Part shown: positions 34,051 through 42,098 of the stretch, piece after piece | How positions within the stretch are numbered: the stretch's first letter is position 1 | How the letters are laid out: the number at the start of each line of letters is the position of its first letter | Origin: JBNJGB01 sp051747385 | GTDB lineage: Bacteria; Myxococcota_A; UBA9042; PHBI01; JACKFB01 | Direction of reading: 5' to 3' | Length of the DNA stretch: 64,000 nt | Assembly (NCBI GenBank): GCA_051747385.1 | Contig: JBNJGB010000009.1 | Location: 132,355-196,354, forward strand | Program-made: the position numbers and the translations under genes | The notes under the pieces: generated by a model | The model's database searches: none | Told to the model about the DNA's origin: nothing | Seen by the model: only the letters and a program-made list of their open reading frames with translations

Positions 34051-35838
34051 ATGACCCCGCACGCAAGCACGCTCCGACTGCCAGAGCGCCGAACGGGAGC
34101 GGTCCTGTTCGGCGCTCTAGCCGCCTCCACGCTCGTCGCCCTGGGGGCGTGCGGTACGCCCACGGTGGACGGGGGAGCGTCGGACCCGGACGCCGTGCCC
34201 GAGGTGGCCGCCCCCGACGTGACGGACACGAGCCCGGACGCGGGCCCGGACGTCGAGGCAGACGTCGACGGCGATCCGCGGGTCTTCTGCGATCCGGAAA
34301 ACCAGAGCGAGGACTGCCCCGAGGGCATGGTCTGCCACAGCCGCTCGCGCTTCTGCGTGGACTGCCTGTTCACCGAGGAGCGTTGCTCGGACGAGGGCGC
34401 CCACGAGAGCTGCCCGGCGCCGGAGAGCATCGGCATCGGCGACCTGGAGGGCGGGTTCTGGCAGTCCGATCCCTGCCCGGCGCAGGAGGCCTGCAACCCC
34501 TCCACGTCCACCTGCGAGGAGGTCGTCTGCACGCCCGGCCTGCGCCGTTGCCGGGACCCGCTCACCGTGGAGCTGTGCAACGAGGTGGGGACCCAGCGCT
34601 TCGAGGAGGCCTGCGACACGGGCAAGGCCTGCTACGACGACACCTGCAAGCGCCTCCGGAACAACGTGCTTCTGCTCTTCGACACGTCCGGGTCCATGAC
34701 GCTGCCCATCGACACCACGGGCCTGGACAAGGAGTGCAAGCAGAGCGCCGTGTCCTGCCTGGAGCCGCCGGTCTGCGACGATCCGGACGACCCCCTGATG
34801 ATGTTCACCCTGGCGAAGCGAATCTTCGCGGAGACCCTCCAGGGCGCCATCGGGGGCGACTCGCAGTTCGCGCTCCAGCGCTTCCCCCAGGGCGAGCGGA
34901 ACAACCTCGGCGAGTACGCCACGATCCCGCCCAACTGCGGGTCCGGCTGGTACGCCGGCGCCGCGAAGATGACGGGGGACGACGACGGCCACACCACGGA
35001 GGGGGCCGGCTGGTTCGGGGAGAACATGGACCAGGTCCTGGTGGTGCCCTTCCCGGCGCGCTCGGAGCTGGACAACACCGGTCAGCTCCTGAAGTGGCTG
35101 GACTTCGAGGAGAAGCTGGGCCCCGGCGACATCCCCTGCGACACGGACGTGGACTGCCCCGACGGGGGGCGGTGCGACGAGACGGCCGACGAGGGCCGCC
35201 GATGCTGGTATCACAAGGATCCCGAGCTCCGGGCGGCCGGCGTGACGCCCCTGGGGCGGAGCCTCTACTACGCGGGCGAGTACCTCCGGCGGTTCGTGCT
35301 GGTGGACGGCAAGCCCTGCAACTCCTCGGCGGACTGCAGGTCCGCGGGCTACGTCTGCGACGACGGCGCCTGCCGGGATCCCTACCACCACTGCCGGGAC
35401 ACCTGGATCATCGTCTTCACGGACGGCGAGGAGTCCGAGGCCACGGACGCCGATCCCTTCTTCATGCCCGACGTGCAGGCCAAGCGCCTCGCCTACGGCC
35501 TGGGCTGCGACGATCACGAGGACTGCCGCGGCGGGGCCTCCTGCGTGGACGGCGTCTGCCTGGGGCCCGACCAGTCGCTGGGCGGCGTCCCCACGTGGAC
35601 GGATCCCCAGGGCTACGACGCGCTGTCCCGGCCCGACGGCTCGCCCATCAGCGTCCGGACGGCCGTGCTGAACTTCCGCCGGGACGCCTCCTCGGGGAGC
35701 CTGGACAACAACGACCGCATCGCCATCGCCGGCGGCGGTACCTCGGTGGACGTCTACGCCACCGATCCCGAGGCCATGGCCCAGAAGCTCGACGAGCTGA
35801 TGGCCCGGGATCTGAAGTGCTCTCCGGAGGACCTCTAA
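34051..35838 (+). CDS. VWA-domain, Cys-rich surface lipoprotein
   Basis: A 595-residue lipoprotein with a long signal peptide and lipobox (ALGAC, Cys34). An Asp/Pro/Val-rich linker (about 35-75) leads to a Cys-rich region (about 76-205; CDPENQSEDCPEGMVC, CDTGKACYDDTC). A VWA domain follows with the metal-binding motif Asp211-Thr-Ser-Gly-Ser in LLLFDTSGSM. Within the VWA domain lie further Cys-rich EGF-like inserts (CDTDVDCPDGGRCDE, CNSSADCRSAGYVCDDGAC, CDDHEDCRGGASCVDGVC). The domain continues with WIIVFTDGEES, its second metal-side loop. Such proteins are common on myxobacterial surfaces, probably as adhesion or matrix-binding factors. GGGAGG precedes the ATG. A perfect 12-base inverted repeat lies in codons 11-23. 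Confidence 0.82.
   Translation: MTPHASTLRLPERRTGAVLFGALAASTLVALGACGTPTVDGGASDPDAVPEVAAPDVTDTSPDAGPDVEADVDGDPRVFCDPENQSEDCPEGMVCHSRSRFCVDCLFTEERCSDEGAHESCPAPESIGIGDLEGGFWQSDPCPAQEACNPSTSTCEEVVCTPGLRRCRDPLTVELCNEVGTQRFEEACDTGKACYDDTCKRLRNNVLLLFDTSGSMTLPIDTTGLDKECKQSAVSCLEPPVCDDPDDPLMMFTLAKRIFAETLQGAIGGDSQFALQRFPQGERNNLGEYATIPPNCGSGWYAGAAKMTGDDDGHTTEGAGWFGENMDQVLVVPFPARSELDNTGQLLKWLDFEEKLGPGDIPCDTDVDCPDGGRCDETADEGRRCWYHKDPELRAAGVTPLGRSLYYAGEYLRRFVLVDGKPCNSSADCRSAGYVCDDGACRDPYHHCRDTWIIVFTDGEESEATDADPFFMPDVQAKRLAYGLGCDDHEDCRGGASCVDGVCLGPDQSLGGVPTWTDPQGYDALSRPDGSPISVRTAVLNFRRDASSGSLDNNDRIAIAGGGTSVDVYATDPEAMAQKLDELMARDLKCSPEDL
34083..34118 (+). promoter_or_regulatory. Perfect 12-bp inverted repeat inside the lipoprotein signal-peptide codons
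   Basis: AGAGCGCCGAAC (34083-34094) and GTTCGGCGCTCT (34107-34118) are perfect complements with a 12-base spacer, 33 bases into the coding sequence. In the mRNA they would make a stable stem close to the ribosome start zone. It may tune translation or be chance in GC-rich sequence. Confidence 0.4.
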
Positions 35839-35844
35839 GGACGC

Positions 35845-37347
35845 TCACACGTCCTGGATGAAGTGATCCTGCCGGCGGTTGATGGTCCAGCGCCGGAAGA
35901 TCTCCATCTCCTCCTCGTCGGCCCGGTGCAGCTTCTCCATGAGGTGGTCGAAGATGTACTTGTGCTTGCGGCACCAGTTGGAGTCGCGCATGCGGCCGAA
36001 GATGGAGCCCTGGGTCTTGTAGTTGTACTCGGGCTGTTGGCCGCACCAGGCCTTGTAGGTGCAGGACACGCAGTCGGGCTGGCTGTCGTTCGAGCTGGCG
36101 AAGACCAGCGAGCGCACGGTGTCGCCGCTCATCATGTCCCGATACGACGAGGAGTGGACGTCGCCCACCCGGAAGATGTCGTCGCCCATGGCGGCGACCA
36201 TCCGGCCCTCGTCGCTCGAGTAGATGCGCCCGTCGGGGTGATAGCCCACCTGGCCGATGACGGCGCCGCCCGGCGTCCGCAAATCCAGGTAGTTCGGGTC
36301 CATGTCCTCGATGATCTTGTGGAGCATGATGGCCGCGTGCCGCTCCATCACCTGAACGCCCTCCTTGTTCAGCTCGATGATGTAGTCGAGGGCGTGCTCG
36401 TAGAACTCGATGTACTCCTCCATGGAGTAGCCGAGCTTCTGGGCCGTCGCCGCCGCGAAGCCGAACGGGTCCAGCTTGCGCAGGAAGACCGCGCGGCACC
36501 CGTGGTCCACGTAGGTGTCGACGATCTCACGCCACCGGTGCAGGGAGTCCCGCGTGATGGTGGGCAGGGCCTCCACCCGGTAGAGGTTCGGGTCCAGCCC
36601 CATCTCCACGTAGCGCTCGTTGACGCGCTCGATCCAGTACGTGGTGACCTCGAAGGAGTTGCCACCCTTCCAGAGGCGGATGCTGTTGTGGAGGTCCTCC
36701 GGCCCGTCGAGGCTGCAGCAGATCTGCACCCGGTTGTCGATGAGGAAGTCCAGCATCTCCTCGGTCATGAGGCTGAAGTTGGTGACCAGGGCGAAGGACA
36801 GCTCCTTGTGGGCCCTCTTGTTCTGCTCGCGGGCGTACTCGACGACGTGGGTCAGGGTCTCCCAGTTGGCCGTGGGCTCGCCGCCCTGGAACTCGATGGT
36901 GAGCCACGGGCTGGTGGTCTGGAGCGCCATGTCCACGGACTTCTCGGCCACCTCGATGGACATGTCCGTCTCGGTGCGCTTCATGCTCACCACCGACGAG
37001 TGGCAGTACTGGCAGCCGTGGTTGCAGCGCTCGGTGAGCACGAAGGCGTGGAGCGTCGGCCCCCAGGACAGGAAGCCCTTCTTGGACGCGTAGCGCGCCG
37101 CCTGCGCCGGGACGTCCACCTCGGAGGCGATGAAGTTCCGGCTCGCCAGCGTGTCCCACAGGGGCTCGCCCGGCTTCACGTCGGCCTCGACGAAGCGGCG
37201 GAACTCCTCGGGCTCGAGGAAGCACCAGTCGCCGAGGTCGTTGGTGATCAGGATCGCGCCGTCCACGACGCGGTGGTTGAAGGGCATGGCGAAGCCCGGA
37301 TCCACCCGGTCCAGGCGGATCAGGTCCCCGAAGTCCACTGCGGTCAT
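35845..37347 (-). CDS. HxsB-like radical SAM/SPASM peptide-modifying enzyme
   Basis: A 500-residue radical SAM protein. The cluster motif is Cys108, Cys112 and Cys115 in TERCNHGCQYCHSS, followed by the SAM-binding EFQGGEP. The closest family I recall is the His-Xaa-Ser system maturase HxsB; shared segments include KKGFLSWGPTLHAFVLT, CSLDGPEDLHNS, AVFLRKLDPFGFA and YSSDEGRMVAAMGDD. A C-terminal SPASM-type region (CVSCTYKAWCGQQP ... NWCRKH) should hold auxiliary clusters. These enzymes modify peptide substrates. No HxsA, HxsC or HxsD partner and no peptide with His-Xaa-Ser repeats is seen here. The ATG at 37347 follows GGGAGCGAG. Its end lies six bases from the convergent VWA lipoprotein stop. 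Confidence 0.82.
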   Translation of the reverse strand: MTAVDFGDLIRLDRVDPGFAMPFNHRVVDGAILITNDLGDWCFLEPEEFRRFVEADVKPGEPLWDTLASRNFIASEVDVPAQAARYASKKGFLSWGPTLHAFVLTERCNHGCQYCHSSVVSMKRTETDMSIEVAEKSVDMALQTTSPWLTIEFQGGEPTANWETLTHVVEYAREQNKRAHKELSFALVTNFSLMTEEMLDFLIDNRVQICCSLDGPEDLHNSIRLWKGGNSFEVTTYWIERVNERYVEMGLDPNLYRVEALPTITRDSLHRWREIVDTYVDHGCRAVFLRKLDPFGFAAATAQKLGYSMEEYIEFYEHALDYIIELNKEGVQVMERHAAIMLHKIIEDMDPNYLDLRTPGGAVIGQVGYHPDGRIYSSDEGRMVAAMGDDIFRVGDVHSSSYRDMMSGDTVRSLVFASSNDSQPDCVSCTYKAWCGQQPEYNYKTQGSIFGRMRDSNWCRKHKYIFDHLMEKLHRADEEEMEIFRRWTINRRQDHFIQDV

Positions 37348-37536
37348 GCTCGCTCCCACTTGCCTGTCCGTCCCCATGACGTGAGGCGGCACACCATACA
37401 CACGCACCCGGGGCGCTTCCACGTCCGGGGCGGCCGGTCCGGTGAACCACGGGCCGGGGGTGGGGGAGGAGGGCCGGTTCCCCGTTGACGGTCGGCCCCG
37501 GGTCGCTATGCTCCGGGCCCGTCCCCGGGAGGCGTC

Positions 37537-40500
37537 ATGTTCGAGCGCGTACCGCAGAAGATCGACTTCCCCGCCAGCGAGAAGAGGATCCTGTCCTTCT
37601 GGAAGGAGGCGGGGATCTTCGAGAAGTCGCTGACGCTCCGCGAGGGCCGCGACACCTTCGTGTTCTACGAGGGGCCGCCGACGGCCAACGGCACGCCCCA
37701 CAACGGGCACGTGCTCACGCGGGTCATCAAGGACCTCTTCCCCCGCTACAAGACGATGCGGGGCTATCACGTGCCCCGGAAGGCCGGCTGGGACACCCAC
37801 GGGCTCCCCGTGGAGGTGGAGGTCGAAAAAGAGCTGGGCATCCACGGCAAGGACGAGATCGAGAAGTTCGGCGTGGAGGAGTTCACCCGCCGCTGCATCG
37901 ACTCGGTCTTCCGCTACACGGACGTCTGGCGCGAGCTGACCGAGCGCATCGCCTTCTGGGTGGACCTGGACGAGGCCTACGTCACCTTCCACAAGAGCTA
38001 CGTGGAGTCCGTGTGGTGGGCCCTGTCCAAGCTCTTCGACAAGGGCCTGCTCTACCAGGGCCACAAGGTCGTGTGGTGGTGGCCCCAGGGCGGAACGGCC
38101 CTGTCCGCCGGCGAGGTGGGGCTGGGCTACAAGACGGTCGACGACCCCTCCATCACGGTGCGCTTCCCGGTGAAGGGCGAGGAGGGCGTGAGCTTCCTCG
38201 GGTGGACGACGACGCCCTGGACGCTGCCGTCCAACACCGCGCTGGCCGTGCACCCGGCGCTCGACTACGTCCGCGCGAAGAAGGACGACGAGGTCTTCAT
38301 CCTCGCGGAGGAGTTGACGGACGCGGTCCTGGGCGAGGGCGAGTACGAGATCGTCGAGCGCATGAAGGGCCGGGATCTGGTGGGCACGGCCTACGAGCCG
38401 ATCTTCCGGTACGCCGAGCCCGAGGGCGGCAAGGCCTGGGAGGTCATCGCCGCCGACTTCGTCACCGCCGACTCCGGCACGGGCGTCGTCCACACGGCGC
38501 CGGCCTTCGGCGAGGACGACTACCGGGCCGCGCAGGACAGCGGCGTCGGCATGCTCCAGCTCGTGAAGGCGGACGGGACCTTCGACGAGCGGGTCACGGA
38601 CTTCGCCGGACGGTTCTGCAAGGAGGCGGACCGGGACATCATCCGCCACCTGTCGGCCGAGGGGATCCTCTTCCACGAGGAGGTCTACCGCCACGACTAC
38701 CCGTTCTGCTGGCGGGCCATGGACGATCCCCTCATCCAGTACGCGCGGCCGGGCTGGTTCATCCGCACGACCGAGGTCATCGACCGGGCCATCGCGAACA
38801 ACAAGACGATCCGCTGGATCCCGGAGCACATCCGCGACGGGCGGTTCGGCGACTTCCTCGACAACAACGTCGACTGGGCCCTGTCGCGCGAGCGCTACTG
38901 GGGCACGCCGCTCAACATCTGGGACTGCGACGCGTGCGGGCACCGGGAGGCGCCCGACTCCATGGACGCCATCCTGGAGCGGAGCCCCGACGCCTTCGCC
39001 CACTGGGAGGAGGCGAAGCGGCAGGATCCGACGCTGTCCGAGCACCTGGTGGTCCACAAGCCGTGGATCGACGAGGTGACCTATCCCTGCCCCGAGTGCG
39101 ACGGGACCATGCGGCGCGTGCCCGAGGTCATCGACTGCTGGTTCGACTCCGGGTGCATGCCCTTCGCCCAGTGGGGCTATCCCCACCAGGGCCACGAGCA
39201 GTTCGCCAAGGCGTTCCCGGCGGACTTCATCAGCGAGGCCATCGATCAGACGCGAGGCTGGTTCTACAGCCTGCTGATGATCTCCACGCTGCTCTTCGAC
39301 GAGCAGGAGCTGCCGCACCCGTACAAGACGTGCATCGTGCTGGGACACGTGAGCGACAAGCACGGGCGCAAGGAGTCCAAGTCCAAGGGCAACTACACGC
39401 CGCCCGAGAAGATCCTCGAGACCGACGGCGCGGACGCCATGCGCTGGTACTTCTACGCGGCCAACCCGCCGTGGAACAGCACGCGCTACAGCCCGGAGGC
39501 CGTCCGCCAGGCGCAGCAGGAGTTCCTGGTCAAGCTGCGCAACGTGTACGCGTTCTTCGTCATCTACGCGAACATCGACGGCTTCGACCCGCGGACCAGC
39601 CCGAAGCGGCCCGCGGCGGAGCGCAGCCTCCTGGACCGGTGGATGCTCTCGGAGCTCCACCTGGCGCTCCGGGAGGTCACGGCGGCCATGGACGACTTCC
39701 GGCTGTACGACGCGGCCCAGCGCATCATCCGCCTCACGGACGCCGTGTCGAACTGGTACGTCCGGCGGAGCCGGGACCGGTTCTGGGCCTCCCGGGACGG
39801 CGCGGACGTCCAGGACAAGTGGGACGCCTATCACACCCTCTACGAGGTCCTGACGACCCTCTCCGCGGTGGCCGCGCCGTTCGTCCCGTTCATCACCGAG
39901 GAGATCTACCGGAACCTCGTGCTGCAGCCGTTCCCGGACGAGCCCGAGAGCATCCACCTCACCGACTGGCCGATCCTGGACGAGGGCGTCATCGACGAGC
40001 GCCTGTCCGAGGAGATGCAGGGTGTGCGCGAAGTGGTGAGCCTGGGGCTCGCGACCCGCGCCAGCCACAAGATCAAGGTGCGCCAGCCGCTCGAGAGCGC
40101 GGAGATCATCCTCGGCCACCCGGAGATGACCGGGCGCATCCGCGCCTACGAGGCCCTCATCGCCGAGGAGCTGAACGTCAAGGAGGTCCGCTTCACCCAG
40201 GAGGCCGCAGGTCGCGTGTCCTTCACGGTGAAGCCGAACTACCGGGTCCTGGGCCCGCGGTTCGGCAAGCGCATGCCCATGCTGCGCAAGGCCCTGGACG
40301 CCGCGCCGGGCGACGAGGTCCGCAAGGCGCTGGCCGAGGAGGGGGCCTACACGGTCACGCTCGAGGACGGGGAGGACGTGACCCTGACCGGCGAGGACGT
40401 CCAGGTCTCCGTGGAGGCCCACGAGGGCTGGGCGGCGTCGGGCGGCGCCGTCGGCGTGGTGGTGCTCCACACGGAGCTGGACGACGCCCTGGTGGCCGAG

Positions 40501-40758
40501 GGCCTGGCCCGGGAGGTCATCAGCCGCGTCCAGTCCCTCCGGAAGGAGGCCGACCTGGAGTACACGGATCGCATCCGGGTGCACCTGGAGGGCGGACGGG
40601 CCATCCTGGACGCCGTCCGCGCCCACGCGGACACCGTGAAGGGCGAGACGCTGGCCACGGAGCTGGTGCTGGGCGAGGCCGTCCCCGCGGGCGGCGCGCG
40701 GACCGAGACCGAGGTGGAAGGAGAGCCGCTCCACGTCCGGGTGGAGGCGGTGTCCTGA
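37537..40758 (+). CDS. ileS: Isoleucyl-tRNA synthetase, eukaryote-like (IleRS2) type
   Basis: A 1073-residue class I synthetase that charges tRNA-Ile. The HIGH motif is HNGH (residues 55-58) in NGTPHNGHVLTR, and KMSKS is KESKS (612-616). The CP1 editing domain lies between them, with GWTTTPWTLPSNTALAV and GTGVVHTAPAFGEDD. Two internal zinc-type pairs (CDACGHRE and CPECDGTM) before the WFDSGCMPFAQWGYP segment, the overall length, and a C-terminal region without the terminal zinc finger mark the IleRS2 group shared with eukaryotes and some bacteria. That group is known for poor binding of mupirocin. GGGAGG precedes the ATG. Divergent from the radical SAM gene, 189 bases apart. Confidence 0.93.
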   Translation: MFERVPQKIDFPASEKRILSFWKEAGIFEKSLTLREGRDTFVFYEGPPTANGTPHNGHVLTRVIKDLFPRYKTMRGYHVPRKAGWDTHGLPVEVEVEKELGIHGKDEIEKFGVEEFTRRCIDSVFRYTDVWRELTERIAFWVDLDEAYVTFHKSYVESVWWALSKLFDKGLLYQGHKVVWWWPQGGTALSAGEVGLGYKTVDDPSITVRFPVKGEEGVSFLGWTTTPWTLPSNTALAVHPALDYVRAKKDDEVFILAEELTDAVLGEGEYEIVERMKGRDLVGTAYEPIFRYAEPEGGKAWEVIAADFVTADSGTGVVHTAPAFGEDDYRAAQDSGVGMLQLVKADGTFDERVTDFAGRFCKEADRDIIRHLSAEGILFHEEVYRHDYPFCWRAMDDPLIQYARPGWFIRTTEVIDRAIANNKTIRWIPEHIRDGRFGDFLDNNVDWALSRERYWGTPLNIWDCDACGHREAPDSMDAILERSPDAFAHWEEAKRQDPTLSEHLVVHKPWIDEVTYPCPECDGTMRRVPEVIDCWFDSGCMPFAQWGYPHQGHEQFAKAFPADFISEAIDQTRGWFYSLLMISTLLFDEQELPHPYKTCIVLGHVSDKHGRKESKSKGNYTPPEKILETDGADAMRWYFYAANPPWNSTRYSPEAVRQAQQEFLVKLRNVYAFFVIYANIDGFDPRTSPKRPAAERSLLDRWMLSELHLALREVTAAMDDFRLYDAAQRIIRLTDAVSNWYVRRSRDRFWASRDGADVQDKWDAYHTLYEVLTTLSAVAAPFVPFITEEIYRNLVLQPFPDEPESIHLTDWPILDEGVIDERLSEEMQGVREVVSLGLATRASHKIKVRQPLESAEIILGHPEMTGRIRAYEALIAEELNVKEVRFTQEAAGRVSFTVKPNYRVLGPRFGKRMPMLRKALDAAPGDEVRKALAEEGAYTVTLEDGEDVTLTGEDVQVSVEAHEGWAASGGAVGVVVLHTELDDALVAEGLAREVISRVQSLRKEADLEYTDRIRVHLEGGRAILDAVRAHADTVKGETLATELVLGEAVPAGGARTETEVEGEPLHVRVEAVS

Positions 40759-40849
40759 AGGCCCTCGCGGGCCTGGAATGCCTGTTGATTACCCCCGGGG
40801 GCGCTGCTAGCATTCGCCGCGCTCTGCGGAAGACGACCCCGAGGAACCC

Positions 40850-41305
40850 ATGCTCAAGACGACGCTCCTCCGAACCCGACCGGGCCAGGCTGTCACGATG
40901 TGGACGCTGGCCGCTCTCGTGGCCGTGTCCGCCTCGGGCTGCTTCAACACCTACGAGCTGGAGAAGGAGGAGTTCGCCGAGCTCCAGCGCCCGGACGAGA
41001 TCCCCAAGGTGGTCGAGTCCAGGGAGGGCCAGGAGGTCCTCGTGGACCGCGGCACGAAGCTGCAGGTGGTCTCCACCGGTGGGCGCGAGTACGCGGTGAC
41101 GCCCTTCAACTTCAAGATGACCCAGAGCCAGCTCGTGGCCTCCGACCGCGACACGCTCCTCATGCTCGAGGAGGTCGAGGACTACGAGGTCCAGCACCTG
41201 TCCACGGGCAAGACGGTCGCGCTCATCTCCGCCGGCGTCGTGGCGGTCGCGGGCATCATCGTCGCCACGGTCATCACCGCCGGCCGGAAGTCCTTCGACC
41301 AGTAG
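40850..41305 (+). CDS. Small lipoprotein with a C-terminal hydrophobic segment
   Basis: A 151-residue protein with a lipobox (SASGC, Cys31) after a rather long signal peptide. Residues 32-115 form a short beta-rich domain (QEVLVDRGTKLQVVST, EYAVTPFNFKMTQSQLVAS, LLMLEEVEDYEVQH). The C-terminal hydrophobic segment (VALISAGVVAVAGIIVATVITAG) ends in a short polar tail. I do not recognise the family; the layout is common in small lipoproteins of Myxococcota. It lies 91 bases after ileS on the same strand with its own GAGGA ribosome site. Repeat DNA begins directly at its stop codon. Confidence 0.7.
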   Translation: MLKTTLLRTRPGQAVTMWTLAALVAVSASGCFNTYELEKEEFAELQRPDEIPKVVESREGQEVLVDRGTKLQVVSTGGREYAVTPFNFKMTQSQLVASDRDTLLMLEEVEDYEVQHLSTGKTVALISAGVVAVAGIIVATVITAGRKSFDQ

Positions 41306-41489
41306 GGGGCGGGGATGGGCTCGTCTCCCGTCGCGAGCCCGGCCGCTTCCGCGCATCTCGGCCTCCCGCCGACGCTGCGAGGTAGCCTCCGGCTACCTCT
41401 CGGTCGCCGTGACCGGCGCCTGCGGCGCCTGGCCGATCTACGCGAAATCGTCTCGCGCTCGCTCGGTCCGCCGAGCCCATCCCCGCCCC
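41306..41489. repeat. 184-bp segment bounded by an 18-bp inverted repeat
   Basis: GGGGCGGGGATGGGCTCG (41306-41323) begins at the base after the lipoprotein TAG, and its perfect complement lies at 41472-41489. Inside is a 9-base-pair hairpin GAGGTAGCC/GGCTACCTC with a TCC loop (41379-41399), placed like a terminator but without a T-run, and one unit of the tandem repeat found just downstream. The terminal repeats suggest a small non-autonomous element; no clear target duplication is visible. Confidence 0.6.
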
Positions 41490-41508
41490 AGGGGACCGGG
41501 AAGGGCTC

Positions 41509-41642
41509 GTCTCCCGTCTCGAGCCCGGCCGCTTCCGCGCATTGGGGAATCGGCGGTCTCCCGTCGCGAGCCCGGCCGCTTCCGCGCATTGGGGAATCGG
41601 GGAATCGGCGGTCTCCCGTCGCGAGCCCGGCCTTCGGGGTAG
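41509..41642 (+). repeat. Imperfect tandem repeat (units of about 46-55 bp)
   Basis: Units beginning TCTCCCGTCGCGAGCCCGGC and continuing CGCTTCCGCGCATTGGGGAA are found at 41509-41551, 41555-41600 and, cut short, at 41610-41632; a fourth, diverged unit lies at 41323-41357. The ATTGGGGAATCGG end is itself doubled in the third unit. No spacer pattern like that of CRISPR is present. Confidence 0.7.
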
Positions 41643-41732
41643 CGGGAAGGGGGGGCGTTGCCCTCCACCGGGCGCCTCCTTGCCGCCGGGTTCTGCGGCG
41701 CCGGCGGCCGCGGCCGTGTACTGTTCACGGGT

Positions 41733-41997
41733 GCCGAGAGCCGGCGAAACGTGGACGTGGACGTGGTCGGCCCAGCGGGCCCGGCTTTCCGGCCCCATCC
41801 GAAGCGGACTCGGAGCCGAGCGGGACTCGGAGCCGAGCGTCGTCGCGCTGTCGGCGTCGGTTCGTCGGGACGCGACCGCCGGGGACGGCGGCCGTACTGC
41901 ACCTTCTCCACGTCCTCTGCGCCTCTGCGGCTTGGCGCCTTGGCACCGAGCCCTTCGGAGGTGGGGAGGTGCGTATGATCGGCAGGCGTTCCCGCCG
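41733..41997. repeat. Composite interspersed repeat, second copy
   Basis: A reversed CCACGT-type module (GCCGAGAGCCGGCGAAACG then GTGGACGTGGACGTGGTCGG) is followed by a module with ACTGCACCTTCTCCACGTCC, CTCTGCGGCTTGGCGCCTTGG-type sequence and GTATGATCGGCAGGCG. The same two modules occur in the same order at about 17600-17857. About 100 bases with no feature remain before the AsmA/GT51 gene. Confidence 0.75.
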
Positions 41998-42098
41998 GCG
42001 CCCCGATGACTCGGGAGGTTCGGCGGCGTCGGGGCTTTCTTGTGGCGTCGTCGGCCTCGTGCTAGTCGGACGACGAGCCTCGAAGTACCCTGCCCGAC

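Noticed and set aside
34051..37347. A His-Xaa-Ser (Hxs) peptide-modification cluster around the HxsB-like gene
   Set aside because: No HxsA repeat peptide, HxsC or HxsD candidate was found on either side, so only an orphan HxsB-like protein is reported.
37348..40734. An upstream in-frame extension of the HxsB-like protein through ileS
   Set aside because: The extra 1,100 residues are antisense to a complete IleRS and show no family; the ATG at 37347 has a ribosome site.
41509..41642. Tandem repeat after the small lipoprotein gene as a CRISPR array
   Set aside because: Units are about 50 bp and directly joined with no unique spacers, and no cas genes are present.
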